A stretch of 64,000 bases of DNA, taken from Methanolinea sp. Lineage in GTDB: Archaea > Halobacteriota > Methanomicrobia > Methanomicrobiales > Methanospirillaceae. Made by a program: the position numbers and the translations under genes. The notes under the pieces were generated by a model. The model had not been told where the DNA came from, did not search any database, and worked only from the letters and a program-made list of their open reading frames with translations. Positions 10,137 to 18,016 of this stretch are shown here, in pieces. The stretch's first letter is position 1. The number at the start of each line of letters is the position of its first letter. Location of the stretch: contig JASEES010000001.1 in NCBI GenBank assembly GCA_030019395.1, positions 144,434 through 208,433 of the forward strand, read 5' to 3'.

Positions 10137-10739
10137 TCAGGATACCTGCATGAAGATATCAGGAAACTCCTCTGACTTCTCGAGCGATCTCACCCGTGTT
10201 TTCAGGATCAGTGTGTGACCGATGCACCTGGTTGCAAGAAAACCGCAGTCAGCGTTGATCTGAATCGTTTCCATTCGCAAAGACCCACCCGGAAGGTCAC
10301 CGATGCACCTCTCGATGGATGGTGCCCCGTTGATGAATATCCTCTCTCCTGCATCGTTGAAGACTTCCAGGACGACACAGACAGAATGAGCCGTCTCGTC
10401 ACCCGTGTTTGCTATTGTTGCTGTCGTCTCCCGGCAGGTAAGACCGCAAACCGAGGGGGCACCGGAGTCCAGGGTGAATGCAACGGGGCGGGGGCCGGGA
10501 GTCGGAGTGACGGTTACCGGGATTGTCTCTCTGGTTTGAACAAGCGTCATCTCCGCCAACCGATCGCCTGCCGGTGTTGCTGCCGGAGTCCCGTTACCCG
10601 TGATGTCCCGTGTCGCACCCGGATCTGGTGTGACCCTTTCGCCCTCCTGAATCTGGTCACAGAACAAAAGACACATGCCAAGAAGGATGAATATCGCGAT
10701 AGCAAGGATCACTGCCAGTATTACATGGGTTTTTTTCAT
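10137..10739 (-). CDS. Membrane-anchored extracytoplasmic protein of unknown function
   Basis: The 200-residue protein begins with a single membrane helix (VILAVILAIAIFILLGMCLLFC, residues 6-27), then a Thr/Pro-rich linker (about 35-80). A compact C-terminal domain contains four to five cysteines (SVCGLTC, ERCIGD, ADCGF, TRCIGH) and the pattern TATIANTGDETAHSVCVVLEVF, which resembles CARDB/Ig-like domains that precede NTG turns. It should face outside the cell, with the cysteines forming disulfides. It is divergent from the ABC transporter operon. No function can be assigned. Confidence 0.7.
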   Translation of the reverse strand: MKKTHVILAVILAIAIFILLGMCLLFCDQIQEGERVTPDPGATRDITGNGTPAATPAGDRLAEMTLVQTRETIPVTVTPTPGPRPVAFTLDSGAPSVCGLTCRETTATIANTGDETAHSVCVVLEVFNDAGERIFINGAPSIERCIGDLPGGSLRMETIQINADCGFLATRCIGHTLILKTRVRSLEKSEEFPDIFMQVS

Positions 10740-10891
10740 CCGGTCTGGTATATGACAAGAAAGGACAAGAACCCACCCATCGTACCCTGCAGGAGAGTAA
10801 TCCTATATGGGGAAACCAGATACAATAGGGAGTAGAGGAAAGTATCTCCCTGAAATGATTTTCTGGGTTATTTCAAAAGGAGCACGGGATA

Positions 10892-11617
10892 ATGGCTGCA
10901 GTAATCGAGACAAAAGGGCTTTCAAAGGTCTACGGGGACGTCACGGCCCTTGACTCCGTCTCCCTCTCGGTGGAAAAGGGGACGCTTTTTGGCCTCCTCG
11001 GTCCGAACGGGTCCGGCAAGACGACCATGATAAAGGTGCTGACCGGCCAGATCCGGCCGACCGGGGGTTTTGCCACGGTGCTTGGTCTTGATGCGGAGAA
11101 GGAAGGCATCAGGGTGAGGGAAAAAGTCGGTATCATTCCCGAACAGGAATCTCCGCCCAGTTTCCTGACGGCGATGGAATACCTGGAGTTTGTCGGGGCT
11201 GTCAGGAAGATCCCCGACATCGGGGAACGGGCAGAAAAATGGTTCGAGCTCCTCGAGTTCGGTGATAAAAAGGATGTACTGTGCAAGGATCTCTCGAGGG
11301 GTACCCGCCAGAAACTCATGTTTGCCCAGGCATTCATCCATGAACCTGTCCTCGCCCTGATCGACGAGCCGCTCATCAACCTCGATCCCGTCATGCAGGA
11401 CGTGGTCAAGGAATTCCTCTCCGACTACGTCAGGAAGGGTAACACGATCTTTGTCTCGACGCACATCCTCGAAGTCGCTGAAGAGATCTGTTCCGGGTTT
11501 GCAATCCTCCACAAGGGAAAACTCCTCCACGCGGGATCAGTTGCAGATGTGACCGCGGATGGCGGGCATCTCCCCGGGTTCTTCCTCTCGCTCGTCCGGA
11601 AGGGTGGCCATGCCTGA
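10892..11617 (+). CDS. ABC transporter ATP-binding protein
   Basis: The 241-residue ATPase has Walker A GPNGSGKTT (about residue 38), a Q-loop within VGIIPEQESPP, the signature LSRGTRQKL, Walker B VLALIDEP and the switch histidine STHILEVAEE. This arrangement is that of two-gene ABC-2-like exporters. AAGGAGC precedes ATG 10892. Its stop overlaps the ATG of the following permease by 8 bases, so the pair is one transporter. The substrate is unknown. Confidence 0.92.
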   Translation: MAAVIETKGLSKVYGDVTALDSVSLSVEKGTLFGLLGPNGSGKTTMIKVLTGQIRPTGGFATVLGLDAEKEGIRVREKVGIIPEQESPPSFLTAMEYLEFVGAVRKIPDIGERAEKWFELLEFGDKKDVLCKDLSRGTRQKLMFAQAFIHEPVLALIDEPLINLDPVMQDVVKEFLSDYVRKGNTIFVSTHILEVAEEICSGFAILHKGKLLHAGSVADVTADGGHLPGFFLSLVRKGGHA

Positions 11618-13013
11618 CCTCTTTTCCTGCCTCATGAAAGAGGAGTGGAGGATGCACTCCACGATGTTCGGAAGCATTTCCTTTGCGCTCTTCCCGGTAA
11701 TGATCTTTGGAATCGTGTTCATGGGCTCGTTCCTGCTCCCCCTGCTCTCTGTCGCGTTCCCTGCAGGTGACCTTGCGTTTCTTGCCCATGCCTCCTTCCT
11801 TCTCCTCGGGTTCATGGTCGGTGGCTTCGGGCTCCTCGGGAACGAGATGATGAACAGGAGGTTTGGCCAGGCAAGTCTCCTCGTGTATTCAAGCCGGAGC
11901 CTGCCCCTTTCAGAGCGGTTCATCTTTACAAACTTCGTCGTAAAGGACATCGTATACTATTTCTTCCTCTGGGTTCTTCCCTTCGGGGGCGGGTACATCG
12001 CCGCATCGCCTTTTTTTGGGGTTCCCCTCACACGGGCACTCCTCCTCCTGACCCTTTCCCTTTCATTTCTCCTCGGGCTCTGCGTGGTTTTCCTCCTCTC
12101 GTCCCTCTATGTCAGGTCAAAGGCAGCCTGTCTCCTCATCGTGATCTTTCTGGGTATTGCAGGCGGGGTGTACACGATCTGGTCGGGCACAAACCCGACC
12201 CTGCTCTTCCCCCCGTATCTCCTCTACTCGGCCTTCTCGTGGATGATGTTTCTTGGGACGACCATTGCGGTTGTCACGATGTTCCTCGCTTCGGTCGTCC
12301 TCTTTTCGCCGGAAGGCACGGGTTTATCGCGGACGTACAGGCGCAGGCTCGGGCGCCTTGCACGGGTGCTGTCGTTCCTTCCCGAATCCCCCATTGTCGC
12401 GAAGGATTTCCTCGATCTCTCCCGGAGCGGCATCGGCATCGGCCAGGCCCTCTTCTCTTTCGTACTCCCTCTCGTCGTGATCTGGTTCTTCCTCTCGCTT
12501 CTCCGGAGTTCCTTTCCCCCTAACGGGTTGGTCGTCATCTTCAGCCTTACCGCGGGAATCATTGCCTCGACCATCTACACGTGGGTGACGGAATTCGATT
12601 CGTTCGGGCCCTACTCATGCCTCCCCGTTGCTGTAAGCACCCTGATTGCCGGCAAGATGACAACGTTTTTGTTCCTGCAGGTTCTCCCCGCGGTATTCAT
12701 CGGGACGGTGGCAGGCATTTCTGCCGGTCCGGAGATGATTGCCCCGGCCATCGTCCTGTGCCTCTCGATTTCCATCTATGCCGCCGCCGTGATGGCGTTC
12801 CTGTGTGGTCTTTCCCCGAGTGTCCTTGTGTATGACGTGCGTGTCCTCCTCACGTACCTGGTCCTTGACGGGGTGGCACTCGTCCTCTTTGCTGCGGTCT
12901 CCTTTGCCAGCTCCCTGTACGCCTTCCTCTCAGTCTTTCTCCTGTTTCCCGCATACCTCCTTTTCAGGGCAGCAGGGGCCCGGTGGGATGCACGGGACCC
13001 TGCCGGCATATGA
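11610..13013 (+). CDS. ABC transporter permease (polytopic membrane subunit)
   Basis: The protein has about 467 residues and 11-12 hydrophobic helices, and is the partner of the overlapping ATPase. I moved the start from the track value 11559 to ATG 11610 because GGGTGG lies 7 bases upstream and the extra 17 residues are hydrophilic and Ser-rich. No periplasmic binding domain is present, as expected for an exporter. The sequence is diverged; no substrate-specific motif is visible. Confidence 0.82.
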   Translation: MPDLFSCLMKEEWRMHSTMFGSISFALFPVMIFGIVFMGSFLLPLLSVAFPAGDLAFLAHASFLLLGFMVGGFGLLGNEMMNRRFGQASLLVYSSRSLPLSERFIFTNFVVKDIVYYFFLWVLPFGGGYIAASPFFGVPLTRALLLLTLSLSFLLGLCVVFLLSSLYVRSKAACLLIVIFLGIAGGVYTIWSGTNPTLLFPPYLLYSAFSWMMFLGTTIAVVTMFLASVVLFSPEGTGLSRTYRRRLGRLARVLSFLPESPIVAKDFLDLSRSGIGIGQALFSFVLPLVVIWFFLSLLRSSFPPNGLVVIFSLTAGIIASTIYTWVTEFDSFGPYSCLPVAVSTLIAGKMTTFLFLQVLPAVFIGTVAGISAGPEMIAPAIVLCLSISIYAAAVMAFLCGLSPSVLVYDVRVLLTYLVLDGVALVLFAAVSFASSLYAFLSVFLLFPAYLLFRAAGARWDARDPAGI

Positions 13014-13135
13014 ATGGTTTTGTCACCTCTTTTTTGGCGTGGATGAACGAGTGACCCTTTTTTTGGAGGATTCTAAAACTGGATGACATGTTTTCCTGTG
13101 CCAGTTGCATTTCATATTTTTTTGAATAATTTTAT

Positions 13136-13151
13136 TAGGACGATAGTCCTA
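13136..13151. promoter_or_regulatory. Palindromic operator candidate at the aor start site
   Basis: TAGGACGATAGTCCTA has 6-base arms around GATA. An AT-rich TATA-like stretch (CATATTTTTTTG, about 13111-13122) lies roughly 25 bases upstream, which would place the transcription start within the palindrome. A protein bound here should control aldehyde oxidoreductase. AGGTGG, which follows at 13152-13157, may be the ribosome site. Confidence 0.45.
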
Positions 13152-13170
13152 CAGGTGGCTTGGTGGTACC

Positions 13171-14946
13171 ATGGACGCCTATGCAGGAAAGATAGCCGAT
13201 ATCGATCTGACCAGGAAAAAAGTGACAATTACCGCGACGCCCTCTGACTGGAAGAAGCGGTATCTTGGCGGGAGGGGATTTGGCGCCCGTGTCGTGACTG
13301 ACCGGGTCAACCCCCGCGACGACCCGCTGGGGGAGAAAAATGTATTCGTGCTCGCGTCGGGTCCCACGACGGGAACAGGGATCCCGCTGGGATCGCGGTA
13401 CGAGATAAGCGCGAAATCTCCCCTGAACGGCACCCTGATGTCCTCGAACTCCGGGGGAGTCTTCGGGTGGAAGCTCAAGAGGGCAGGGTTTGACGCGGTC
13501 ATCCTGAACGGGAAGGCAGAAAAGCCCTCTTACATCTACTTAAACGAAGGAAAGGCCGAGATCCGGGACGCATCCCCGTACTGGGGCAAGACGACCCACG
13601 AGGCGACCGAAATGATCCTCTCGGATCTCGGGGACACGAAGGCAAAGGTTGCCTGCATCGGTCCCGCGGGAGAGAGAAAGAGCCTCCTTGCCTGCGTGAT
13701 CAACGACATGGACAGGGCTGCCGGCCGGTCCGGTGGCGGGGCCGTCATGGGATCAAAGAACGTCAAGGCCATCGTTGCAGCCGGCGACCTTTCCATCGGG
13801 ATAGCCGACGAGGAGCGCCTCAACACAGTCAAGGAACGCGTCAGGGAGAAACTCGAGAAAAACGGCATCTGCCAGGCACTGACAAAGTACGGGACGGCCG
13901 TCCTCGTCAATATCATCAACGAAGCCGGAATCCTCCCGACGCGCAACTTCCAGTCGGCACACTTCGCGGACGCCGAGAAGGTTTCTGGAGAGGCTCTCGC
14001 CGAGAAGTACTTAAAGAAGAACAAGGGATGCTATGCCTGCATCGTCCGGTGCAGCAGGGTGACAGAGGTCGATGGAGAGATCCACGAGGGACCGGAGTAC
14101 GAACCTCTCTGGGCATTCACTGCCGACCTGGGTATAAATGACCTCGCGTTTGCCACAAAAGCCACGTGGCTCTGCAACAAGCTGGGGCTTGATGCAATCG
14201 GCACTCCGACCGCGATTGCATGTGCAATGGAGATGAAGGAGAAGGGATACATCAGGGACGGCCCGCAATTTGGCTCTGCGGAGGGGATCCTCGATCTTAT
14301 CCGCCAGATGGCATACCGGGAGGGGTTCGGTGCTGAACTCTCCGACGGGTCCTACAGGTTTGCCGAAAAGCACGGTCACCCCGAGCTCTCGATGAGCGTG
14401 AAAAAGCAGGACATCCCGGCATACGACCCGCGCGGGCTCCAGGGTCACGGCCTTGAATACGCGACATCGGTCCGGGGTGCAGACCATGTCTACGGTTACA
14501 TGGTCTCGCCTGAAGTGCTCGGTGCTCCTGTCAAACTCGATCCCTACACGAGCGAGGGCAAGGCGCAGTGGACAAAGACCTTCCAGGACCTCACGGCGGC
14601 AATCGATGCATCGGGTATGTGCCTCTTCTCCTCGTTTGCCCTCGACGCCGATGACTATGCAGACCTGATCTCCGCAGCAACGGGGATGTCCCTGACAGGC
14701 AAGGGACTGCTCCACATCGGGGAGAGGATCTGGAACCTCCAGAGGCTCCATAACCTGAAGGCGGGGTATACCAAGGACGACGACACACTTCCCCCACGCC
14801 TCCTGAACGAACCGCTCCGCGAGGGTGCCCCCAAGGGAAGGGTGTGGCAGCGCCAGCCCCTTCTTGACGAGTACTACGAACTCCGGGGCTGGGACAAAAA
14901 CGGCGTCCCGACCAGACAGAAACTGGAAGAACTGGGTCTTGCGTGA
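13171..14946 (+). CDS. aor: Tungsten-dependent aldehyde:ferredoxin oxidoreductase
   Basis: The 591-residue length and the N-terminal LGGRGFGARVV agree with the AOR family. The [4Fe-4S] ligands are visible as GCYACIVRC (about residues 290-298), with the distal cysteine in ASGMCLFSS (about residue 480). The enzyme oxidises aldehydes to acids at a tungstopterin site and passes electrons to ferredoxin in the cytoplasm. ThiF/MoeB, MoaD and a ferredoxin follow, which is the usual accessory set. It may detoxify aldehydes or feed the ferredoxin pool used by Mbh. Substrate preference cannot be read from sequence. Confidence 0.93.
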   Translation: MDAYAGKIADIDLTRKKVTITATPSDWKKRYLGGRGFGARVVTDRVNPRDDPLGEKNVFVLASGPTTGTGIPLGSRYEISAKSPLNGTLMSSNSGGVFGWKLKRAGFDAVILNGKAEKPSYIYLNEGKAEIRDASPYWGKTTHEATEMILSDLGDTKAKVACIGPAGERKSLLACVINDMDRAAGRSGGGAVMGSKNVKAIVAAGDLSIGIADEERLNTVKERVREKLEKNGICQALTKYGTAVLVNIINEAGILPTRNFQSAHFADAEKVSGEALAEKYLKKNKGCYACIVRCSRVTEVDGEIHEGPEYEPLWAFTADLGINDLAFATKATWLCNKLGLDAIGTPTAIACAMEMKEKGYIRDGPQFGSAEGILDLIRQMAYREGFGAELSDGSYRFAEKHGHPELSMSVKKQDIPAYDPRGLQGHGLEYATSVRGADHVYGYMVSPEVLGAPVKLDPYTSEGKAQWTKTFQDLTAAIDASGMCLFSSFALDADDYADLISAATGMSLTGKGLLHIGERIWNLQRLHNLKAGYTKDDDTLPPRLLNEPLREGAPKGRVWQRQPLLDEYYELRGWDKNGVPTRQKLEELGLA

Positions 14947-15218
14947 GGTACGTGGATGGTCGCAACTCCCGGACAGGTGCATAGTCCCTGGCACGATGGA
15001 CCAAAGGAAGAGATTGTCCGGCATCCGGTAGTCGAAGGGAACAACGGGATAAGTTGCGGCTCCTGTTCCTTCACCGGCGAAAATGGAGTGTACTGGTTTG
15101 ACCGGGAACGGAAAAACCGGGCACCATCTACCCTGAAAACCCTGTTTGTAGCGGCCAGGACTGCGCAAACCTCTGCCCCGACGTAAAAGACCATGGCCCG
15201 GGTGAAAAGGTAAAGAAC

Positions 15219-15956
15219 ATGCTGTCCCTTGTTGAACGGGAGCGCTACCTCCGCCAGATCCCCCTGCTTGGAGAAGGGGGCCAGGAGAGGCTGAGAGATG
15301 CAGCAGTGCTCATTGCCGGTGCCGGGGGTCTTGGATCGGTCTGTGCCCAGATGTGCGCCTGTGCAGGGTTCGGGAAGATCCGGATCGTGGACAATGACGT
15401 CGTGGAGCGCCACAACCTCAACCGTCAGGTCCTGTACGCAGCAAGGGACCATGGGCTCTTCAAGGTGGACGTCGCCGCCCGGCGGCTCCGGGAGAACAAC
15501 CCCTTAATCTCGGTCGAACCGGTCCGGGAGACGATCACACGCGGGAGTATCGGCAATCTTGCGAAGGGAATCGATGTGATCATAGACGGAATGGACAATT
15601 ACGATGCCCGTTACATCCTCGACGATGCCGCGTTCGGGGAGGGCATCCCCCTCGTCCACGGAGCGGTCAACGGTTTCTATGGGCAGGTCTCGTCTGTCAT
15701 CCCGGGGAAGACTCCCTGCCTGCATTGCATCGTCCCCCATCCGCCACCTTCCGGGAATATTCCCATCCTCGGCGTCACAGTCGGGACGGTCGGGAGCATC
15801 CAGGTTGCAGAGGCGATCAAGCTGGTGACGGGGCTTGGAAAACCGATCGCAGGACGGATGCTGCTTTGGGACGGGCTCATGGGCGAAGCGGAAGTCATAC
15901 CCGTCAGCAGGGATCCTTCCTGCACCCGGTGCAACGGGAGAGGTGTTGTCCCATGA
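15219..15956 (+). CDS. ThiF/MoeB-family adenylyltransferase
   Basis: This 245-residue E1-like enzyme has the nucleotide loop LIAGAGGLGSVCAQ (about residue 30), the ATP-contact segment VERHNLNRQ and two zinc CxxC pairs (CLHC near 170 and CTRC near 236). It adenylates the C-terminal glycine of a ubiquitin-like sulfur carrier, here surely the MoaD-like protein whose ATG overlaps its stop (ATGA). Together they supply the dithiolene sulfur of the tungstopterin of AOR. The 272-base gap from aor shows no convincing gene. Confidence 0.9.
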   Translation: MLSLVERERYLRQIPLLGEGGQERLRDAAVLIAGAGGLGSVCAQMCACAGFGKIRIVDNDVVERHNLNRQVLYAARDHGLFKVDVAARRLRENNPLISVEPVRETITRGSIGNLAKGIDVIIDGMDNYDARYILDDAAFGEGIPLVHGAVNGFYGQVSSVIPGKTPCLHCIVPHPPPSGNIPILGVTVGTVGSIQVAEAIKLVTGLGKPIAGRMLLWDGLMGEAEVIPVSRDPSCTRCNGRGVVP

Positions 15957-16231
15957 AGGTCCGGGTGAAGTCTTTTGCCATCCTCCGGCAGTTCCTGCCT
16001 CGGGAAACAGAGGTAGAGATTAAAGAAGGGGCTTTGGTCCGGGACCTCCTCGGGCTCCTCGTGAAACAGGCCCCGCCCCTTGCCGCGGAGCTGTTCAACG
16101 AACAGGGAGAACTGAAAGACTTCGTGAACATCCTCCTGAACGGGAGGAACATCCACTTCATCTCCGGGCTGGATTCACCCCTCCGGGAGGGCGATCTCGT
16201 TGCCCTCTTTCCCCCTGCAGGAGGAGGGTAG
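15953..16231 (+). CDS. MoaD/ThiS-family sulfur carrier protein
   Basis: The 92-residue beta-grasp protein ends in LFPPAGGG, the Gly-Gly terminus that is thiocarboxylated in MoaD and ThiS. It is translationally coupled to the adenylyltransferase and follows aor, so it most likely donates sulfur for tungstopterin. I used ATG 15953 rather than the long upstream extension in the track, which is out-of-frame overlap with ThiF. Archaeal MoaD paralogues are common beside AOR genes. Confidence 0.9.
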   Translation: MKVRVKSFAILRQFLPRETEVEIKEGALVRDLLGLLVKQAPPLAAELFNEQGELKDFVNILLNGRNIHFISGLDSPLREGDLVALFPPAGGG

Positions 16232-16295
16232 AATAAGGAAGGATTCATTGCGATCCATCCCCCGGGTTGGCCATCACCTGTTCAGAGTGATAGTT

Positions 16296-16526
16296 ATGGT
16301 TCATGTCAGTATCAAAAGGGAAGACTGCACGGCGTGCAGTACCTGCTGGGAGACCTGCCCGGAGGTGTTCGAAGAGAATGGTGACGACAGCTTCAGCCAG
16401 ATACGGGAAAAGTACCGCGCAGGCGGGAGTATATCCGAAGGAGAGGTTCCCGACAGCCTGAAAGGCTGCGTCGGGGAGGCAGCCGCTCTCTGTCCCGTCC
16501 GGATCATCTCTGTTACGGAGGAATGA
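16296..16526 (+). CDS. [4Fe-4S] ferredoxin, probable AOR partner
   Basis: The 76-residue protein has the single-cluster pattern CTACSTCWETCP near the N-terminus and a distal GCVGEAAALCP. This is the layout of small monocluster archaeal ferredoxins such as the Pyrococcus type. ATG 16296 is chosen because the track extension upstream is not supported by a ribosome site. Position at the end of the aor cluster makes it a likely electron acceptor of the oxidoreductase. Confidence 0.88.
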   Translation: MVHVSIKREDCTACSTCWETCPEVFEENGDDSFSQIREKYRAGGSISEGEVPDSLKGCVGEAAALCPVRIISVTEE

Positions 16527-16649
16527 GGAAGGGTTTTTTCTCCTCGTTTTCTCTAAAAAGGGGGTTCGTTCTTAACAGGGGGTCCGTGACAGCTTGCCGG
16601 ACGGGTCCAACAGGTGGGAAAATGCTATATCTCATCAGACCAACTATTT

Positions 16650-16661
16650 CAATATAATTTG
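16650..16661 (+). promoter_or_regulatory. TATA-like element upstream of the thioredoxin-CcdA gene
   Basis: CAATATAATTTGTATA is an AT-rich block in otherwise GC-rich sequence, about 50 bases before ATG 16706. Spacing suggests a start near 16680 and a short leader. Confidence 0.4.
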
Positions 16662-16705
16662 TATAAGTCCGGCAGCCCCGGTGGGCCCGGGAGAAAAGTG
16701 ATTGA

Positions 16706-17899
16706 ATGGCAGGCAATGAAAAAAGAAGAGAAACCCGGTTTTTCATTCTCCTTTTTGCAACTCTCCTGATCCTTGCATGTATCTTTCCAGTAACAGCCCG
16801 GGAAGAAACAGACCAGGGGTTTCCGTCTCCCTCCGCCGGAGAAGAGCAGCCTGCACTCCCGGTGAGTCCCGACCACCGGTTCACGGACAAGGGTCCTGTT
16901 ATCGTGATGTTCTACAACACGAACTGCGGCGACTGCATGAGGACTCTCCCCTTCGTCCAGCAGTATGTCAGTGAACACCCGGAACTCGAAACACACCTGC
17001 TGAACATTAAGGAGAATTTCGATTACTGGAAGCTCTTTTCGGTCTATAAAGATGCGTACAATACAGGACCGATCCCTGTTCCCTCCATCTTCGTGGGGGA
17101 CAGGGTACTTACCGGTTACGACGAGATAACCGGGTCACTCGGGGAAGTGGTAAAAGAACAGAGCCACGGTCCTGCCCCAGGGACCACCCCCGGATTCCCT
17201 TCGCTTGAAAATATATCAGCACAGGAAATGACCATCCCGCTGGTCATCGTGGCAGGTCTTGCAGACGGGATAAATCCCTGCGCATTCTCTGTGCTGATCA
17301 TCCTCCTCTTCACCCTTTCTGTTGCAGGGTCGAGGAAAAAGATGGTTACCGTTGGAGCCTGCTTCATCGGGACCGTTTTTGTCTTTTATTTCCTCTCCGG
17401 CCTCGGCATATTCTATCTCATCCAGCTCGCGGAGATATCGCGGGCGATTGGAATTATTGCAGCAGGAATCGCATTCATCCTGGGAGCAATAAGCCTCTTT
17501 GAAGGTGTTTTTGACCGGGAAAAGCCCACCCTTGCCATCCCCGGTTCGAAAAAAGGCATAATCGGGGATTATATCCAGAAGGCATCAGTCCCGGCATCCA
17601 TTATCCTCGGCGTACTGGTGGGCATGTTCGAGCTGCCCTGCACGGGGGGCATCTACCTGGCAATCCTTTCCCTGATATCCGATAAAATGACGATGGCAGA
17701 AGGAATCCCCCTGCTCCTCGTCTACAACGTCTTCTTCGTACTGCCCCTCGTTCTGATCCTCTGTGCCGTCGTGTTTGGCCTCCCCCTGGAGAGAGTTGAC
17801 CGCTGGAGGCAGGAACACCGGAGGGCCGTCCGCATCATCATGGGACTTGTCCTGCTGGGACTCGGTGTCCTGCTTATCAGATCGTTTCTTGCCTGGTAA
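16706..17899 (+). CDS. Thioredoxin-domain and CcdA/DsbD-type membrane fusion protein
   Basis: The 397-residue protein has a signal or anchor helix (residues 12-30), an extracytoplasmic thioredoxin-like domain with NTNCGDCMR as its CxxC site (about residue 70), and a C-terminal six-helix DsbD/CcdA domain. The latter shows the two redox cysteine blocks ADGINPCAFSVL and MFELPCTGGIY. It should carry reducing equivalents from cytoplasmic thiols across the membrane to outside proteins. Fusion of both parts in one chain resembles DsbD-like ScsB/CcdA variants. No cytochrome c maturation genes accompany it. Confidence 0.88.
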   Translation: MAGNEKRRETRFFILLFATLLILACIFPVTAREETDQGFPSPSAGEEQPALPVSPDHRFTDKGPVIVMFYNTNCGDCMRTLPFVQQYVSEHPELETHLLNIKENFDYWKLFSVYKDAYNTGPIPVPSIFVGDRVLTGYDEITGSLGEVVKEQSHGPAPGTTPGFPSLENISAQEMTIPLVIVAGLADGINPCAFSVLIILLFTLSVAGSRKKMVTVGACFIGTVFVFYFLSGLGIFYLIQLAEISRAIGIIAAGIAFILGAISLFEGVFDREKPTLAIPGSKKGIIGDYIQKASVPASIILGVLVGMFELPCTGGIYLAILSLISDKMTMAEGIPLLLVYNVFFVLPLVLILCAVVFGLPLERVDRWRQEHRRAVRIIMGLVLLGLGVLLIRSFLAW

Positions 17900-18016
17900 G
17901 GCCTGAATGGTGAAGATGGGAACTGGTTCCCAAAACACAATTATAATCAGGGAAAAGATGGACATTTAAACAATCCGAAAATAGCCGGGTTTTTCGATCT
18001 CCGAGGTAATTGCAGG

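Noticed and set aside
10815-10855. AGATAC/GTATCT and AGGGAG/CTCCCT inverted words before the ABC operon
   Set aside because: The arms overlap in a way that does not give one clean hairpin or operator, so no site is claimed.
14956-15186. 76-residue frame between aor and the ThiF-like gene
   Set aside because: No ribosome site of note, no motif, atypical composition; treated as non-coding.
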